A DNA stretch of 64,000 nucleotides, taken from the NCBI GenBank assembly GCA_003342895.1, contig PTFA01000276.1:823632-887631 (forward strand), in the 5' to 3' direction. Made by a program: the position numbers and the translations under genes. The notes below the pieces were generated by a model that was given only the letters and a program-made list of their open reading frames with translations, was not told where the DNA came from and searched no databases. Every line of letters starts with the position of its first letter. The first letter of the stretch is position 1. Source of the DNA: Casuarius casuarius. Lineage: Eukaryota; Chordata; Aves; Casuariiformes; Casuariidae. This document shows positions 37,001-52,000 of this stretch, one piece after another.

Positions 37001-40000
37001 TAATTGTTACTTCAATAAAAGAAGTGTCTCTTTAGAGATCAGATGACTCACATTTTTTCAGACCCTTTCTGTTTCTGAGCCTTGCAACACAGCTAAAAAT
37101 GTTAATGCAATGACAGTATCTATGTTTTTCACCTCTATCATGGTGAAGTCATGCTTTTCCTATCATACCAATCTTAGCCCAGAAAAAAAAAAGGGAATTG
37201 TGAGTTGCCTAGTGGAAAAACGATACATCAAAATTCTAATTATTTCAAATATCAAATATTGTTTTACTCAATATCATAGCATTACTTGAGAATCCTAGAC
37301 CTAGTGCTTGGTAGCATATGAACTTTATCAAGCTGCAGAATAGCAGGGTGTACTCTTTGCCAGACGCAGAACAGGAAGTCTGAGAGTCACAGGGAAGAGG
37401 ATAATAGCATTCCTATTATTTCTTTGTGTTGGGAAGTATTCTGTATGGTTTATCTTACGCATTTATCACAAATGAGGGTTGAAAATGTGAGATTTGACTT
37501 GGGGAGGAGACAAGTTCCTCCCAAAAGGAAGGATCTATCTTTTTACATCACTTTAGGAGAGCAAAACAGCAGAGGCCCAGCGCTGCAAAAAAATTATAGC
37601 CATGGTGAAGAGTGCACTGTGTAACCACAGTACTCATACATCATTGACTTCGGCTGTGTGGTGACCTACACTAGGTTTCTCATCCAACTCTAAAAAAAAA
37701 AAATCTTTAAAAGAATTACCTGTAAACAGATAATATTAAAAAGAAAAAGTATTCTTCATCATTTGACTATGGTATTATCAGTAAACTAAGCTAAATCTGC
37801 CTAATGCTTTAGAAAAGTTGGTTTACCACAAAGTGAAATGATTGTTGTCAGTACTTTTTTAATTGGACTGAAAAATTCTTGTGCATAAGTGTGTTGTGCC
37901 CAATTGTACTAATGCTTAGCAGTTCTGCCCTTCTGCCCTTCCTCACTGCATGTTGAGCAGGAGTGAAGACTTGTAACTATCTTCCTTGAAGAGCAAAAAG
38001 AAAGCTGAACTCATTCTAAATTCTTCCATGATTCTAAAAACCCATCTCCACTAATTTTTTATCCTATACATCTATATATAGACTATATATATACACATCT
38101 ATATATACACCTATACATAGGAGATCTTGCCACTGAAGAACACTGCTGAAGAACAGGACAATACCAGTGGTTATGATCACAGAAATACTGTTTAAAATAG
38201 GGAGTGGCTGGTTTTCCTCAGTCTCTACTAAACTGTATTAGCACCTGAGCAGTTTTCTTCTGCCTGTTCCAGTTGACCACTTGAGGTTTTGAGAGAGCAG
38301 GTCAGTCCCTGTGTGATTATTCAGTCACTTGTATTTTGAGCTTTGCTTTTCAGTGGTCGCAGTCCCACTGAGCTTATCCTGTGTTTCTTGTCAGTAGATA
38401 CTTTTGGCTCCCAGCCTACAGAATGGCAGTGTATCAGCTTTCATCAAAAAAGGAGGTGGTAAGAAGCCACTTTAGTATTAGCTGTGTATTAAATACATAT
38501 CTAACTATTTTTCTTTTTCAGAAAAAAATAGGATAAATTTGTCATCAGTTGTCATCATCGTACTTCTGTACTCACTCAGGCTGTCTGCTTTGGCTGGACA
38601 TTACATCAGACTTTGTTGTAAATTATGGAAAATCTGTGTGATTGCATTCATTCTGTTGTCAGAACCTTTGTTACACTTCACTAATAGATTTGATCACACC
38701 AGTGAGGCGCTGGTCAGAGTAGGCATCATTCATGTGTTGTCATTGTGTGAATTCTTTTTAAATCAGAGTTGGAAAAATACCTGTTTCAGAGTTATTATTA
38801 TTTATTTTCTTCTGGGGTACAATTGGGTTCTTGTCGCTCATCCTCTCTGTTTAAGGGAGAGATAATTTGCACTGACAGGTCATTAGTTGACAGTTGTGTA
38901 ACTCTCTAATAAAATTTGCATGTTTCAACATCCTTACTTTTCAGAGGTGCCAGTCAAGAATTAATTGTAAGTAGGTAAGTTGATGAGAGGGTTGTTAAGA
39001 CAAGTCAGAGCTGATTCCAACAGCTTCCAACATTTAAGGTGAACTTTAAAATACATCTTTTTTAACAAGTACTATAACTCGTACCTTTTTAAAATTTTCA
39101 CTTTATGATGGTGGAAGGTGAAGTTAAAATATTTAGAGCATTATTTTCAATTTAGGACAACAATGGTAAGTTTCCGAATTAAGTTGTTATGGTCCAGTTG
39201 GTTTGAATGAATGTTTCTTTTTAAGTTAGACTCTCACAGGACTGTTTTAGTGGTCTGTTGCAACCAGTATCTTGTCTTTTAATGTCAGTTGCTTTAGAAA
39301 ATGATCATTCAAGAATCTTCATAATGGCACAACCAGCCTTAGAAATACTGATTATTTGTTGTCACTGACTTCTTCTGAAAGATGAAGATTTATATGCTTG
39401 AATTTTATCTCATCTGATACTTGCAGTGAGCCTGAAACTGTGTTTCCTTATGGCACTTCTGCAAGTTAATGATGTAAGAAAGCTACAGAAAGAGCTTAAG
39501 TGCACTGTACTACAAACATAAAGGACTTGTCATTACGACAGCATGTAAATGCTTCTGTTCTTGTTTCTGACTGTGATATCTGGTAAAAGAAAATTGCTTT
39601 ACAACTTTTCTACATCAATGAAAGAATATTATTTTATAGGGTAACTTTTTTAAAACACTAAAATCCAGGATGCTGCACTGTTTCTATAGTGCTGTTCTAA
39701 AGAACAGGTCTGTTCAGACCATTCTTTTGGTAGGTATGTTTCTCACACCATGTTGTGAAAGAAATTCTTATTATGCTCTAATGTCATTTCAGCAAACCTG
39801 CGATCTTGAAAATGTAAAGCCTGAAACAAAGCGATATCTAGAGAAATCGGTTCAAATGGGAAAAAGGAATGGACTCCATCTTCCTAAAGAAGTGCAGAAT
39901 GTAAGTATGGATTCTTAGATTGTAAAGCAAAGCGAAAAAATTGTTGAAAGGATGAAATTATGGTTGTGTAGCTAAACTATTAAGCACATATTTGAACTTA

Positions 40001-43000
40001 GTTCTTTTGGAGCTTGCTTAATTACTGCTCTAATCTTAACTGTCTGTTCTTAGTCCCAGATCCATCCTTTAAACTTCAATCATTTAAAGGTTTTTAAGTT
40101 AGTTAGATTCCCACAGTACTCAGTGGATAGAGAAGGTATCGCCTGTCTTAGGTTTCTTTTAATCTGAAGGACTATCTGGAAGAAGTTTGCTATATCTTCT
40201 GATCAGAGAAGACACCTAAATTACTGAATTCCTTGGATTCCTAACCAAGAAGCCTTGCAAAAATGTGAACTGTGAGTCCAGGCTTCAAAGTGTGTATGTC
40301 ATGATTGTTGCAAAGACACAGCTATTTTAATTTCAAATATTAGCCAACGTCGTAAGTCCAAGATTTTCAAAGATGCTAGTGATTTTGGATAACAAACTTG
40401 AGGTAGCTTCAAGGGAGCTCAGGCAGCACTGAGAATCTTGGCCCCATGAAGGGAGGATTTGCTCAAGCGTATTAAAGCTGAAAATCATGAAGTAAAGTTT
40501 TCGGCATTTGAGATGCTGAAATAATTCTCCTTAAATTCTGGCCTGTTATGTAACAGTCTAGATGTATGACTCTTGAATAGATTTCCCTTCGCTGAAAACA
40601 ATCATTCGTCATGCACATCCTTCAGCTAGTGGGACCATTGTCTTATATGTATTTACATTCCATAAAGGCAGCTGATTCTTCTAGAAGAACTTTTAAATAC
40701 TCTATAAGGAGACAATAGTTGAATTACATTTAAGTAAAATCTTGACTAATGATAGTCTATGCCAAATTTGTATTTATGTAGTGTTGTTACTGGTAAATAC
40801 TGTTTATGTGAACTTGACAGTAAAGGGCAGAGACATGCTGTAAGATACATGAGAAAATGTTTCAGAGAAGTGAAAGGATTTAGAAAAGGTTTTTGGAATG
40901 CTCTTCTACACTATGGCTCTGTTCTCCTCCTTTAGTCTTACATTCACAATCCCAAAGGAGTGCTTTTCAACTGGTTGCATGCTTTTTATTCCCTTGATTC
41001 CCCTCGATTTTAGTGGATATTTTTATATTCAAAATTAGGCTTTACAAATATGAGAAAATAACTAAATGAAGGCACATAATGCTATTCAGAGAAGTTTTTA
41101 ACATGGTCAGTACCCTCTGAGTTGAATTTTTTGAAATGTTTTGAAATGTTATTGGAATGGTAGCCCCACCCAGGATTCATTGGCAACAGTATTGCTCAGG
41201 ACCACAAGAAAATAAAAAGGTAAAAGTGAGCCTGAACCTTGCTAGAAAAAGTGAAATGCTATTCATGTGTAGGTTAATAATTGCCAAGCATTCAAAGTTT
41301 GTTTTTCGAGTAAGTTTCAGTTTATATTTGATTTAGGAAATAAAGACAATGAAGAAAAAATTGAGTGAGCTGTGTATAGATTTTAACAAAAACCTGAATG
41401 AAGAAAACACATTTCTTGTATTTTCTAAGCAAGAACTTGGTAAGTAGTACACTTGCTTTTTTCATTTCTTCAGTTCTCCAGTTGTATTAGAGTAATCTTT
41501 CTTGGCCCACTGAGTGATGGTTAGATAAAATGGAATCCTGGCTGCATTCCAATCTTCTCTATTTCCTTGTTAATCCTTCCCCAAGGTTAGTTTAGAATTA
41601 CCCTTTGTAGAGTTAAGTTCTTCATAGACTACGGCTTCCTGGACTGTTTGCCTTGCATAAATTTAGTGTATCTGGCCTGTTTTTTTTCATAACTTTACTT
41701 TTCTCTGCATCTTTTTGTCTGTTCTCTGCCATCAGGCAACCCAGTGTGTATTTTGTTCATTACAATTATCTGAAAAACTTTTCTATCCTACAAGATAGTT
41801 AAGCTACTTCAATCATTTAAATGCTGGTTTAAAAATTTCATGTGATAGGGGACTTGGGGATTCATTATCTGAAGGGCATGGTATAAAATGTTCTTTAATA
41901 ACACTAGAGAAGATATTTTAAAAGCCATATTCAATTTTAATCTAGCCCTACATTTATTTCTCTTTTGCTCACAAGTAAAATGTTACCAATTTTCATTTTG
42001 CTTGGTTTTGATTTGAAAAAGTATTGGCAAATAGTTGTAAAAAGAAGAGTTGTTTTTCTATGGAGACTCCTGATGTTAAACTGAGTTGTAGCAAAACAAA
42101 TGCATTAATCTCACAAAATGAGAGGGGAGGTAGCTAATTCTGGTGAACATGGTTTATTAAATTATGTTCCACAGAAGGCCTTCCCGATGACTTTATTAAG
42201 AGTTTAGAGAAAACTGTGGAAGACAAGTATAAAATAACTTTGAAGTATCCCCACTATTTTCCTGTCATGAAGAAGTGCTGCATTTCAGAAACCAGGAGAG
42301 AATTGGAATCTGCCTTTAACACAAGATGCAAAGAGGTACCTCATATATCAACTGTTCTACCACAGGGTAATGACAGAGTTGAAAAATGGAGCTAGCCGTT
42401 CAAGTGTTAGGTTTGAGCTCTATATATCGTCTAGCACTACTAAATCAAAACCTGTCAGTGCAGTCTTTAACGTTTCCTCGTTCCAGTTTATTCTTATGGA
42501 TAAAGACTGTAGGAGCTGATGATCTGTGCATGTGTGTCAAAGTTTCACTGGTGCTGTTAACAGAAGTAGGATCTTGTTCTGTTGCCAGATTTCCCTACAG
42601 TGTAATCTGCAGCTACTTGTTGGCACTTTTCTCCCAGAGGAGGCTTTCTGAGTGTAGCTTCTGAAGTGGGATTCTTCAGAATGAAAGGGGTTGTTTGAGT
42701 GCACATTTTAATTATGAAATGCAGGCAAAATGTGAAATAAATGCTGGGTTTTTTTTTTTAAAAAAAAAAGTCATTTAATTATCTGAAAAATAGCTGGAAA
42801 CGTCTTATAAAGAGGAGAAATCATTTCACAAAAAATTTGTTTGAAACTGATGAGAGCAGACACCCAGATAGGTACAAAATAATGAAAAGGGTAGAAAGGA
42901 TAGAAGAAGTGTCATTCAAGCAATTGTACCAACCATTCGTTAGAGAACAATGGCAGAGTTGAGCTTTTATACTTGAAGTGCTGGGAAATGTAAAGAGTAC

Positions 43001-46000
43001 AAGATAAGATAATATGGCACCAAGAACTGAACACTGTGTTCGAAAGCTAGCACATTTAAAGGGATATGCTGTTAAAGCTGTGGGACCATCTTCAAACCTA
43101 GTGTTCTACGTGTACCTTGTAAAAAGGTTTTTCCCAGTGAAATCATGCTTTTCCAGGAAACGGAGAATAACACAGCTATATTTTCAGCTTCTCGGGGACC
43201 CTCCTCTACATTTAGGCCAGGGTTTGAGTTTTGTGCGTTTCAGATGAATGTTATCCCTTCTTACTCTGACTGCTGTTGTCAGAGTGAACAAAATAAGGAA
43301 ACTTGCAAACAAACTTTGCGTGTTGGCCTAGTAGTCTGTCCTTACCGTTAGTCTTTGCAGTCTGTCTTCGGCAGGAACTAGCAATTTAAGCCTCCTCTAA
43401 GTTGTATCCCTGTTATCTTTCATGTGTTTAAATGATTGAGAAAGGAATCAACTCTTTGTAACACTCAAATATTTCCTTAAAAGGAAACTGTATATCTTTT
43501 AATTTTTAGCTGTCTGTAATCAAATGCTGCAACAAAAAATTACAAGAATCAAGCTAAACTTATATTTTTATATATGTAAGTCTTAATGTGTTTCATTTTA
43601 AATATTTGCTGTTCTTTATGATTACAGATGTTATTCAGATAATTGTTTTCATAACGTGCATTGGCTGGTTTGAGTTCACAAAATTGCCTTTTTTTCTATT
43701 TTAGGAGAACACCCGAATTCTTCAGCAGTTGCTTCCACTAAGGGCAAAAGTAGCAGAGCTTCTTGGATATAATACTCATGCCAACTTTGTCCTGGAAGTG
43801 AACACTGCGAAGAGCACAGAAAACGTAACAGCCTTCTTAGGTTTGTTTTTATTTATAAATATACTTTTATATTTAGAGTGGCAACATGACTTCTCAGCCA
43901 AGATTAATTTAAATACATAATTGGGTCACAGCATGCATCATTTTCAGATAGAAAAGGAGCTCTCTGTTGCCTCTGTTCTGGCACATTGAAAATAACTGCT
44001 TTGGGGCAGCCAGTACAGATAAACTGCTATGTCTTTCTCTGCCCCAAAATGCAGTTATCCTAATTTGGAAGCAGAATAACATGTGCAGCATAAGCATATG
44101 TTCAAGAGGCTGTGTCACAGTTGCAGCTTTTTATTCCCTTAAGTTAGCTGCAGGTTTTTTGTGTCTGTAGCCTTAGCATCTCTTTCTGTACACTGATAGA
44201 ACCGCATTAAGTATAATAAAAGATGCAAGTCTGCTCCAAGAGAAAAGATAATTCTTATGTCATAAAAGGTTTTAGAGGAGCAGCTTATAACTCATTAAGG
44301 CACAGAGTGCCCTTTTTAGTAATCCACTTCTGTATTTGCCTTTCTATGTAAGTGTTTTCTGTTCTGGTTACAAGAGAATGAAACTTTTGTTAGAGGTACA
44401 AAGGAATTCTGATCAATGCAGCTCAATGATTTTTTCCACAACAGCTGCTTCTGATGGATGCTTTTGTAGGGCGGAGAAATTTTTACAGAGTACTTGCATC
44501 CATTATTTAAAAGTGAAATGGCCGTGCATGATCTTTTGATGAGTGACAGAGGACTGTGGGGCTAGAATAGTTACTTATGCCATGATGGCTTATGTGCCTG
44601 GGTATGATTGTTGTGACACCTGTGCATTCTGAGATATTTTAAAAGATGTGTAACTCCTAGCTGTTTTTAAATATCTATACATAAGTAGATGAATGAGGTA
44701 GTTATACCTGAACTGATGTCGCTGAGCATCTTACATCGTGGCAGGTGAACTCCTGAGCTGACTGAGAGGTTAATAGAAAGCAAATATGTGCTCAGCATCT
44801 ATATAATTGTAATGCAGAATGCTTAGTTAATGAACGCAGTTTTTTGAGTTTCCTCTCTATTCAAGGCAAAAAAGACTTCTGAAAATAAGTACTTCAGAAT
44901 CAATTTGACAGCTACACTGCTCTAATTTTTTTCAGTTATTTCAATTTGGAAAAAGAATAGTAAAGCAAAAGCTCTTTGCGATATGAAAAACAGCACGTGT
45001 TACTTAACGCTTTAAAAAAAAATGTGCTTCTGTAAAAGCTATCTTTTACATATAACTAGTCCTGAAGTCACTGTAACAGAACAGCCTTCTCCACATTCAT
45101 ATGATTTTTCTTTTATACTGTAGTAAGGTAAAATTATTTTAACCTTTCTTTTTTTTAAACAACATCTGAGTGTTTTTTCAGTTTAGATCTTTGGGGGTTT
45201 TTGATGATGCAGTCTCCACAAGCTGGAAAAAAAAATCTGGAATGACCTGAATACTCTCTGAAGATACAGGCCCTGTAATGGAATTTGATCTGAAAAGAGA
45301 GAGATTTTGAAAATTTTGAACTGCACAGTTTATGGCTTTGTGTGTAGTCATCCTGTTGACTTCATTGGGTCAATTCATGTGCATAGAGTTAAGTTTAACT
45401 TCCTGGAATTTTGCAGTTCCACATAATAATTAATGTTTCTTTATTAGCATGTCCTAAGACTGCTTAGTCTTTTTAACCAAGAGAATCATGTATTTATATT
45501 TCATAAAAATAAACACCCAAAAAATTATTTAGTGCAGCAATAAGATCTGTTTGGTAGTCGTGGCGTTCTGTGTTTGCACAGCAGTCAAGAAGTTCAAATG
45601 TGTCTCCTTCTTCAACTGTAATTCTGTCATGTCTCATATGGTGTGAGTTTGGCTGCTGGTTTGGCAGTGCCATTTATCTATATATTTGTCAATGAACTTA
45701 TTTTTAGTTTTCATTTATAATTGAAATGTTAGAATTACCTGATTTTAAATGCATTCAAAATAGGTTGAACTTTTTTCTACCCAGTATATTTTTTTATTGT
45801 TCTAAGTGGGCTTCTACAACAATGTGCTGTTTTCATTTGTTTTGAAACTGACACAATTCAAAACTTAATAGCAATTGTTGTTACTCTAATTTTTTACAAT
45901 ATAAACTCATATATTTTTATATTCACAAGGATCATGTTTCACGGTAATTATTGTAAAAGGAGAATGTTCATCAAATTAATCATCAGCTTTGATTTAGTTC

Positions 46001-49000
46001 TTTTGATATGAAAGTAAGTCATTTGCTGTGCTTTTTTCATATATATTAATGTTTTAAATTGATGTTCATAAGTTGATCTTATGACTAGGAGAAAAAGCAT
46101 TCTGTCTTATGCATGTAAGCTATAAACTGTCAGCATTTATTAGTCATGTAAATGCATATAGTGTTTTATAGCCTACCTAGAAATAGGATGGTAATATCTG
46201 AAGTTTGTACTCCAAATACAAATATTGAACATCAGCCTGAATTCTTAAGGAAAAAGAAAAGTGTTTGGCCATTCAAAAATACTCAGCATAGAAGGTAGGT
46301 ATAGTATGAACTTTATGGATGCTTTAGTAAGCTTAAGTATTTTGTATCTAATGTAGGGCTTTCATAGTGCTGTGACCCTTTCTTGTCCAAGAAGAGCTAT
46401 GCTGGAAACACTGGGATTATGAAAATTAGTTTCCTGTGGCTTTGCTAGTCCAGAAGCTAGCTATAGTATAGGCAAGAACTCTTCAGTTACTTGGTTTTTT
46501 ATAGCACTTCAGCTGGGACTAGATCAGAAGCCACTTTGAAAGGTCCTGGAAGAAAAAGTAGTGGTTGAATTTTGTTTTACATTTCCAGGAACTAACAGTA
46601 ATTGCAGTCTTGAGTTGCTTCTGCAGAAGCACATCACGTGAACTGAGATTACATGAAGTAGAATTAAAGGTTTTAAGCCAATGTGTCAAGTGTCACTTTA
46701 CATTTCTGATGTCTTTGAAAAAGTCTGAACTTACCAAAACCCTTCCCAGCACTGCTAGGCCTGTGTGCATTCCTGTGCTATTTGGAGCATGCCTACAACT
46801 AAAACTCGTTGAAGCAGAAAGCAGACAGTTGGCTTGCTGTTAATCAACAAATGGAAAACTCCAGCATCCACTTTTGGGACACATGCTTAAAGTTATACAG
46901 TGTAAATCTGAACGCATTTTGTAGGAATACATATTACTAAGGAACAAACAAGTTGATTTAAAGGCAATCTTTGTTTTAGATGATTTGAGTAAGAAGCTAA
47001 AGCCATTGGCTGAGGAAGAAAGAAAATTCATTTTAGATTTGAAGAAAAAGGAGTGTAAAGAAAGAAGCTTTGATTATGATGGAAGAATCAATGCCTGGGA
47101 TCTTCATTATTATATGAACAAAACACAAGAGCTGAAGTACTCCATAGATCAAGAGAAGCTGAAGGAATACTTCCCAATTGAGGCTGTTACAGAAGGCTTA
47201 CTGAATATCTACCAGGAGCTGCTTGGACTTGTATTTGAGCAAGTAGAAAGTGCTCATGTTTGGCATGACAGTGTCACTCTTTATACCGTGAAGGACAATT
47301 CAACAGGAGAAACTTTAGGGCAGTTCTATTTGGACCTTTACCCCAGGTAATTATGACTTACTATTTTACTTAGGTGTTTAAAATGGAATTGTTCTGAGCA
47401 GGTTGCTGGAGTGGGTGGAAATTAGATGCATTTGGAAGTAAATACTTGTCCCGCTGGCAAGACTGTTACTGTGTTCATTAAGTTGTCTTCTGGACTGTTT
47501 TCAGTTTGTTTACACTTCCTTAGAGTGCAATATCACAGAATTTTTAAGCTGAGGCCTCAGTTTTGCTGGGTAAAATAGTTGATTCTTTATTTTTGTTATG
47601 TAATATTGCATTCCTTGCTCACACTCAGTTTATGAAGCATTATAACTCTGTTCATTTTCTGTAATATTGCTGTCTAGCCAGTTGTCGATCATTTTGTCTC
47701 TATGACTTTTCTCCTAATTGTAATACCTTGTTTAACTTTGTTACTTTCATTTGTGTTGAACCATTACTTCAGTCTGTTCAGATTAATTATAGTCCAGTCT
47801 GCCAAGTGTTTCTAGCTTCTCTCTGTTCATCTGTAAACTTTATAGGTGTATTTTGTACCCTATTGTCCAGATTGCTAAAGAAAATATCAAATAGGTTGGG
47901 GCCAAGAAGAGATTCTTGTTGAACAAACCTTGAAATGTCCTTCCAGGTTCGTCTCTATAGCTCTTCCTTAGCTATCAGAATCATCTGTGCTCTGTCAAAG
48001 GAGGAGACTGGACTGATTTGACGTGATTTGTTCTCAGCTAGACCTTGTTGGCTGTTTCTTTAGCAATTTATAAACTGATTGATACCTTTTTTAATATAAA
48101 ATGGTATAAGGCTTCTCTGGGTAAAAGGAAATTAGCTTGGTTGGTATAAAAGTACATAAATTGGTCTTTTAAGACAGGTGCTGGTTTTCTTCTTCACCTG
48201 TTAGTCTGCTCTCCCTTTTCTCCATATCGCCCATGAATTGCTGAAGATATTTGTTAATAGGATTTTTCTGACTTAACTACTCAGTTTTAGTAGTAAGAAT
48301 TTCCAAATCATTTCTCTTTAAACTTTTGGATCTCACTGAAAATGCAGCAAACTCTATTCTTTTATGTCCTGTAATAAAAGAAAAGCTACTGCTTCAGAGG
48401 GTGGAACCTAGTCCTTCTTGTTACAGTGTTCATGAGTAGTTCAAAAATAGAATTGACTTCAGAAGTGTATATACTTCTGATATCCAAATAAAAATCAAAT
48501 GCTTGTAAATGCTGCTGTCAATCTTAAACTGATGTGATTTAAATACTGTTTTTCCCCTGTGTGTTCTTAGCATGATATGTGATCATTCTAATGAAAAGGT
48601 CTCGTTTCTTCATGTAAACCTTTAAAGAGACATCATCATCCCCGTCCTTGAATAGGCTTCTTGTTCTGGTGAGCAGGCTTATGGTTTAAAGACAGTTCCT
48701 GATGTATTTTCTTGTACAGAGAGGGAAAGTATGGGCATGCAGCATGCTTTGGTCTCCAGCCTGGCTGCCTTCTCTCTGATGGCAGCAGGATGATGTCTGT
48801 GGCTGCTCTGGTAACCAACTTTACACAACCAGCATCAGATTGCCCATCATTGCTGCGACACGATGAAGTGAAGACTTACTTCCATGAATTTGGTCATGTA
48901 ATGCATCAGATATGTGCACAGGTTAGTGATGTTTCTATTCCAGTGTAAGACCTATTTCTTTCCCCACTGTCTCAAAGCAAGGTATAAGTCTATTTTGGTG

Positions 49001-52000
49001 GTTTCTAATTTCAGTAAAGTACGTGTGCATTTTTTGGTAATTCTTCAAAGTGGAAGCTTGGTTTTGTTTTTAATTTTCATTTAAAACTACAGCAGTAAAT
49101 ACTGCTTCTGAAAAAGTTTCATAAGAGCATACCCTTTTGCATTTGTACTTGAGAATACCTGTGACTAGTGAATGGAACCATGTATAAGGTAAAGAAGGTG
49201 CTCAGTGGTGGCTCCTGTTACAGCTGTTGGAAGGCTTTTTATTGTTCCTAGTCATGTGCTACGTACTTGGCAGAAGCAAACAAACAAACAAAAAGGCTGC
49301 TGTCTGCAGGAATGCAAATGATTCGTGAATCCAGATAGTTACGCCTTCACATCCAGCATTTTGGCATTTAGTACTCCTTTTGAGTTATCGTTCCTGATAT
49401 GAAGAGCATAAAACAGGTCTTTTCTGAGCCATCTTATTTTGTACTCTCCCATCTGACACTTGGGATTTTCACTGTTGACAGGAAGAACTGAAGCTAGGCT
49501 GCAGATTTCATATCAAGACCTCAAAAAAGTTTTAAATTTCCTGTTTTCATTTTTACTTACATTTAAGATTGATTCTGCCAGACGATGATAAATTTATTAT
49601 AGCCCTAATGACAATTTTGTGTTTCAGAGAAGAAGACAAGTTTCAATATTCTTTCACCAAAACTATAAATTTGCATCATTATCCACAAGTCCAGCCTTTG
49701 TTTGGTGCTGCTGTGATCTCCTTTATAAATAAGTACCAAATCATAAAATTTGGGGGAGGTATGGCACCCCCTAGATTTTAATTCTTGACCTGGATCCTAG
49801 GCACTGGGACCAAAGGGTAAAGAAATAGAGCCATGGAAATCGTATGTTAAATCTGGAGTTAAATAAACAATACTCAATCAAAGTTCAGAGCAAAAAGCTA
49901 GAATTCTTTATATAATTTTGCAATATTTCAAGGATAGAAATGTAATGATAGTTTGATCATCTTCACCCCAAGACAGTCATTTCAGAGCTCAGAAATTAAA
50001 AAATAAATTCTGTTCTCTTTCCTCAACTACCTAGAAGCTCTTGATAAATGTGACACATTCAGTTTTCGTGCAAAATTGACCACAGAATTTAGGTAACTAA
50101 CGAAAACGCGTATGTGTTGCTCTTCAGGGCAGCCCAGCCATCGCCTCCAATAACTTAGGTATTTCTTCACTTGCTATGGAATTGCACACAGGTCAGGGAG
50201 GCCTGCTTTCAACTGCCTGTCTCACTGCTGAAATGGTCTGTGTGTGTGTAACTGCCATGCTTGGTGCTGCTGTATTTCATGTAAATCATTTAATGGCCTA
50301 ATAAACACATCTGCAAATAACTTCCCTGCCCCACATAAGCACATCCTGTCCTCTCTCGAATTAGTGTGTGCAAAACAGTGTCTCGTTTCATACGTATTTT
50401 TGTTTTGTTTTGTTTTGTGTTTTTTTAATGTGTTAAAACTTGACATTTAAGGACAGGTCCTCTAGGGTATGGGGGGGATCTAACTGGGTGGGAATGTGTG
50501 AGCAGCAGATGAAGGTCAGCTTTTGGAGAATGGTACTCCTTGTAAGGTAGTGGGAGCTGCTGGGAAGTGAAATACCAGGGCAAGGCAGAGATCTGTTTAT
50601 GACATTGGGGAAGGGGAGCTGTTCAAATACCTGAAACAAATGTCTTAATTTTTATGGTTTGCATGGTGCAGTTATGGATAGGTGGATGAGTATATCTGGA
50701 GGCCAAGACACTCTTGCATTCCTCCTGTCTTTTCCTCTAGCCGTTTCTATCACCATTGCTTCCCAGCTGTTTCTTCCTAGCTTTTCTTCCTACCTGGGAT
50801 TCAGCAAGAATAATAATAAGGGGCAACCTGTTCCAGCCAAGAATTTGGGTGACTAACAAGTCAAATGTTTTTCTGCCTTTCTGCTGCTCATGAGATGGAG
50901 AGAGATGCATGTGGCATAGCTGCCAGTTCAGTGGGTATCCTATATGATACATGATTTTTTGGTAGCCCTTCAAGAAAATAAAGTCAAGATCTACAGCTCT
51001 TTCAGAGGGCATTTGATTAACTGGGATATTTTTTTTTATTTTAGCACCTGAAGTTTTTTGTTAGAAAGTTACCGGGAAGGGGAAAAAAATAAAAATTGGG
51101 TTGGCAGGAGGGGGTGGAAGGTATTAGAAGACAAGTCTCGAGTGAGACCAAATAATTTCTGTTTGTATTTGAACATCTGGCTTTCAAAAGTGACCAATTT
51201 GTTTCAGAACATAATCTTATAAAGATTTTTAACTGCACAAAAATTTTCTTCAAAATTAGTATCTGGAGGGCCTTTTAAAAGCTCTGATGTGATTAGCTTA
51301 CAGAAGGAAGATTGTCGTATCAGTGACTGAATATCAGATTTGGAGACCTTTCATCCCTAAAGCTGCCAGGATTCATTTATTTTAGGCCATGTATCACTGG
51401 TTCAAAAAACTGTGCAGTGTGTTATTCTCTCCCTCTCCCTCAGATATATATACACACACACACCCCACACACTTTGTGAACGAAGAAAGTTTTTGGAGCT
51501 TAACAGGTTAAGTTGGTCAAGTAAAATCTTTGAATCAGTGCATTAGACCTGTAATACAATAAACAGTTTTTGGTGTATAATTGGAGTTTATTTTTTACTT
51601 TGATGAGGTAATATAACAAAATTCTGTAACAATTTATATCATTGTCATAAGACAGCACTAAAACATTCATATTGCTGTCATAGCCTAAGAGGTGAAAGGG
51701 TTATTATTAAGAAAAATGGAAGTGTCATTTCACAGTGATGGAGAATGCACTAAATAATGACTGAATAATCCATTTTGTTGTTTGGTAATAGCCTAAATAT
51801 CTGAATTTATGTCCTCTTTTCTTCAAAGTTCAGTATTTTTTTCTTACTATTGACCTATTCCTTCTGTTGTGATTAACACTGAAGTTTTGGCATCTGAAAG
51901 TTTATATTTTGCTAGAAATCCTATTCTATTTTCATTTAATACAATGACTTTCTCTTCTAGACTGATTTTGCTAGGTTTAGTGGAACTAATGTGGAAACAG

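Larger units (their letters stand above)
33680..39792 (+). other. NLN: NLN intron 3
   Basis: A 6.1-kb intron. It holds the hairpin at 33995-34075, a 14-bp palindrome at 34884-34897, C-runs near 34540 and 35033, and TA/CA-rich sequence at about 38070-38115. The rest shows nothing recognisable. Confidence 0.9.

Noticed and set aside
38065..38118. TA/CA-rich palindromic-looking stretch
   Set aside because: Ordinary AT-rich simple sequence. Self-complementarity is expected from TATATA content.
46565..46843. 92-codon open frame upstream of NLN exon 8
   Set aside because: It ends before the exon 8 acceptor and does not continue the NLN frame. No similarity is recognised.
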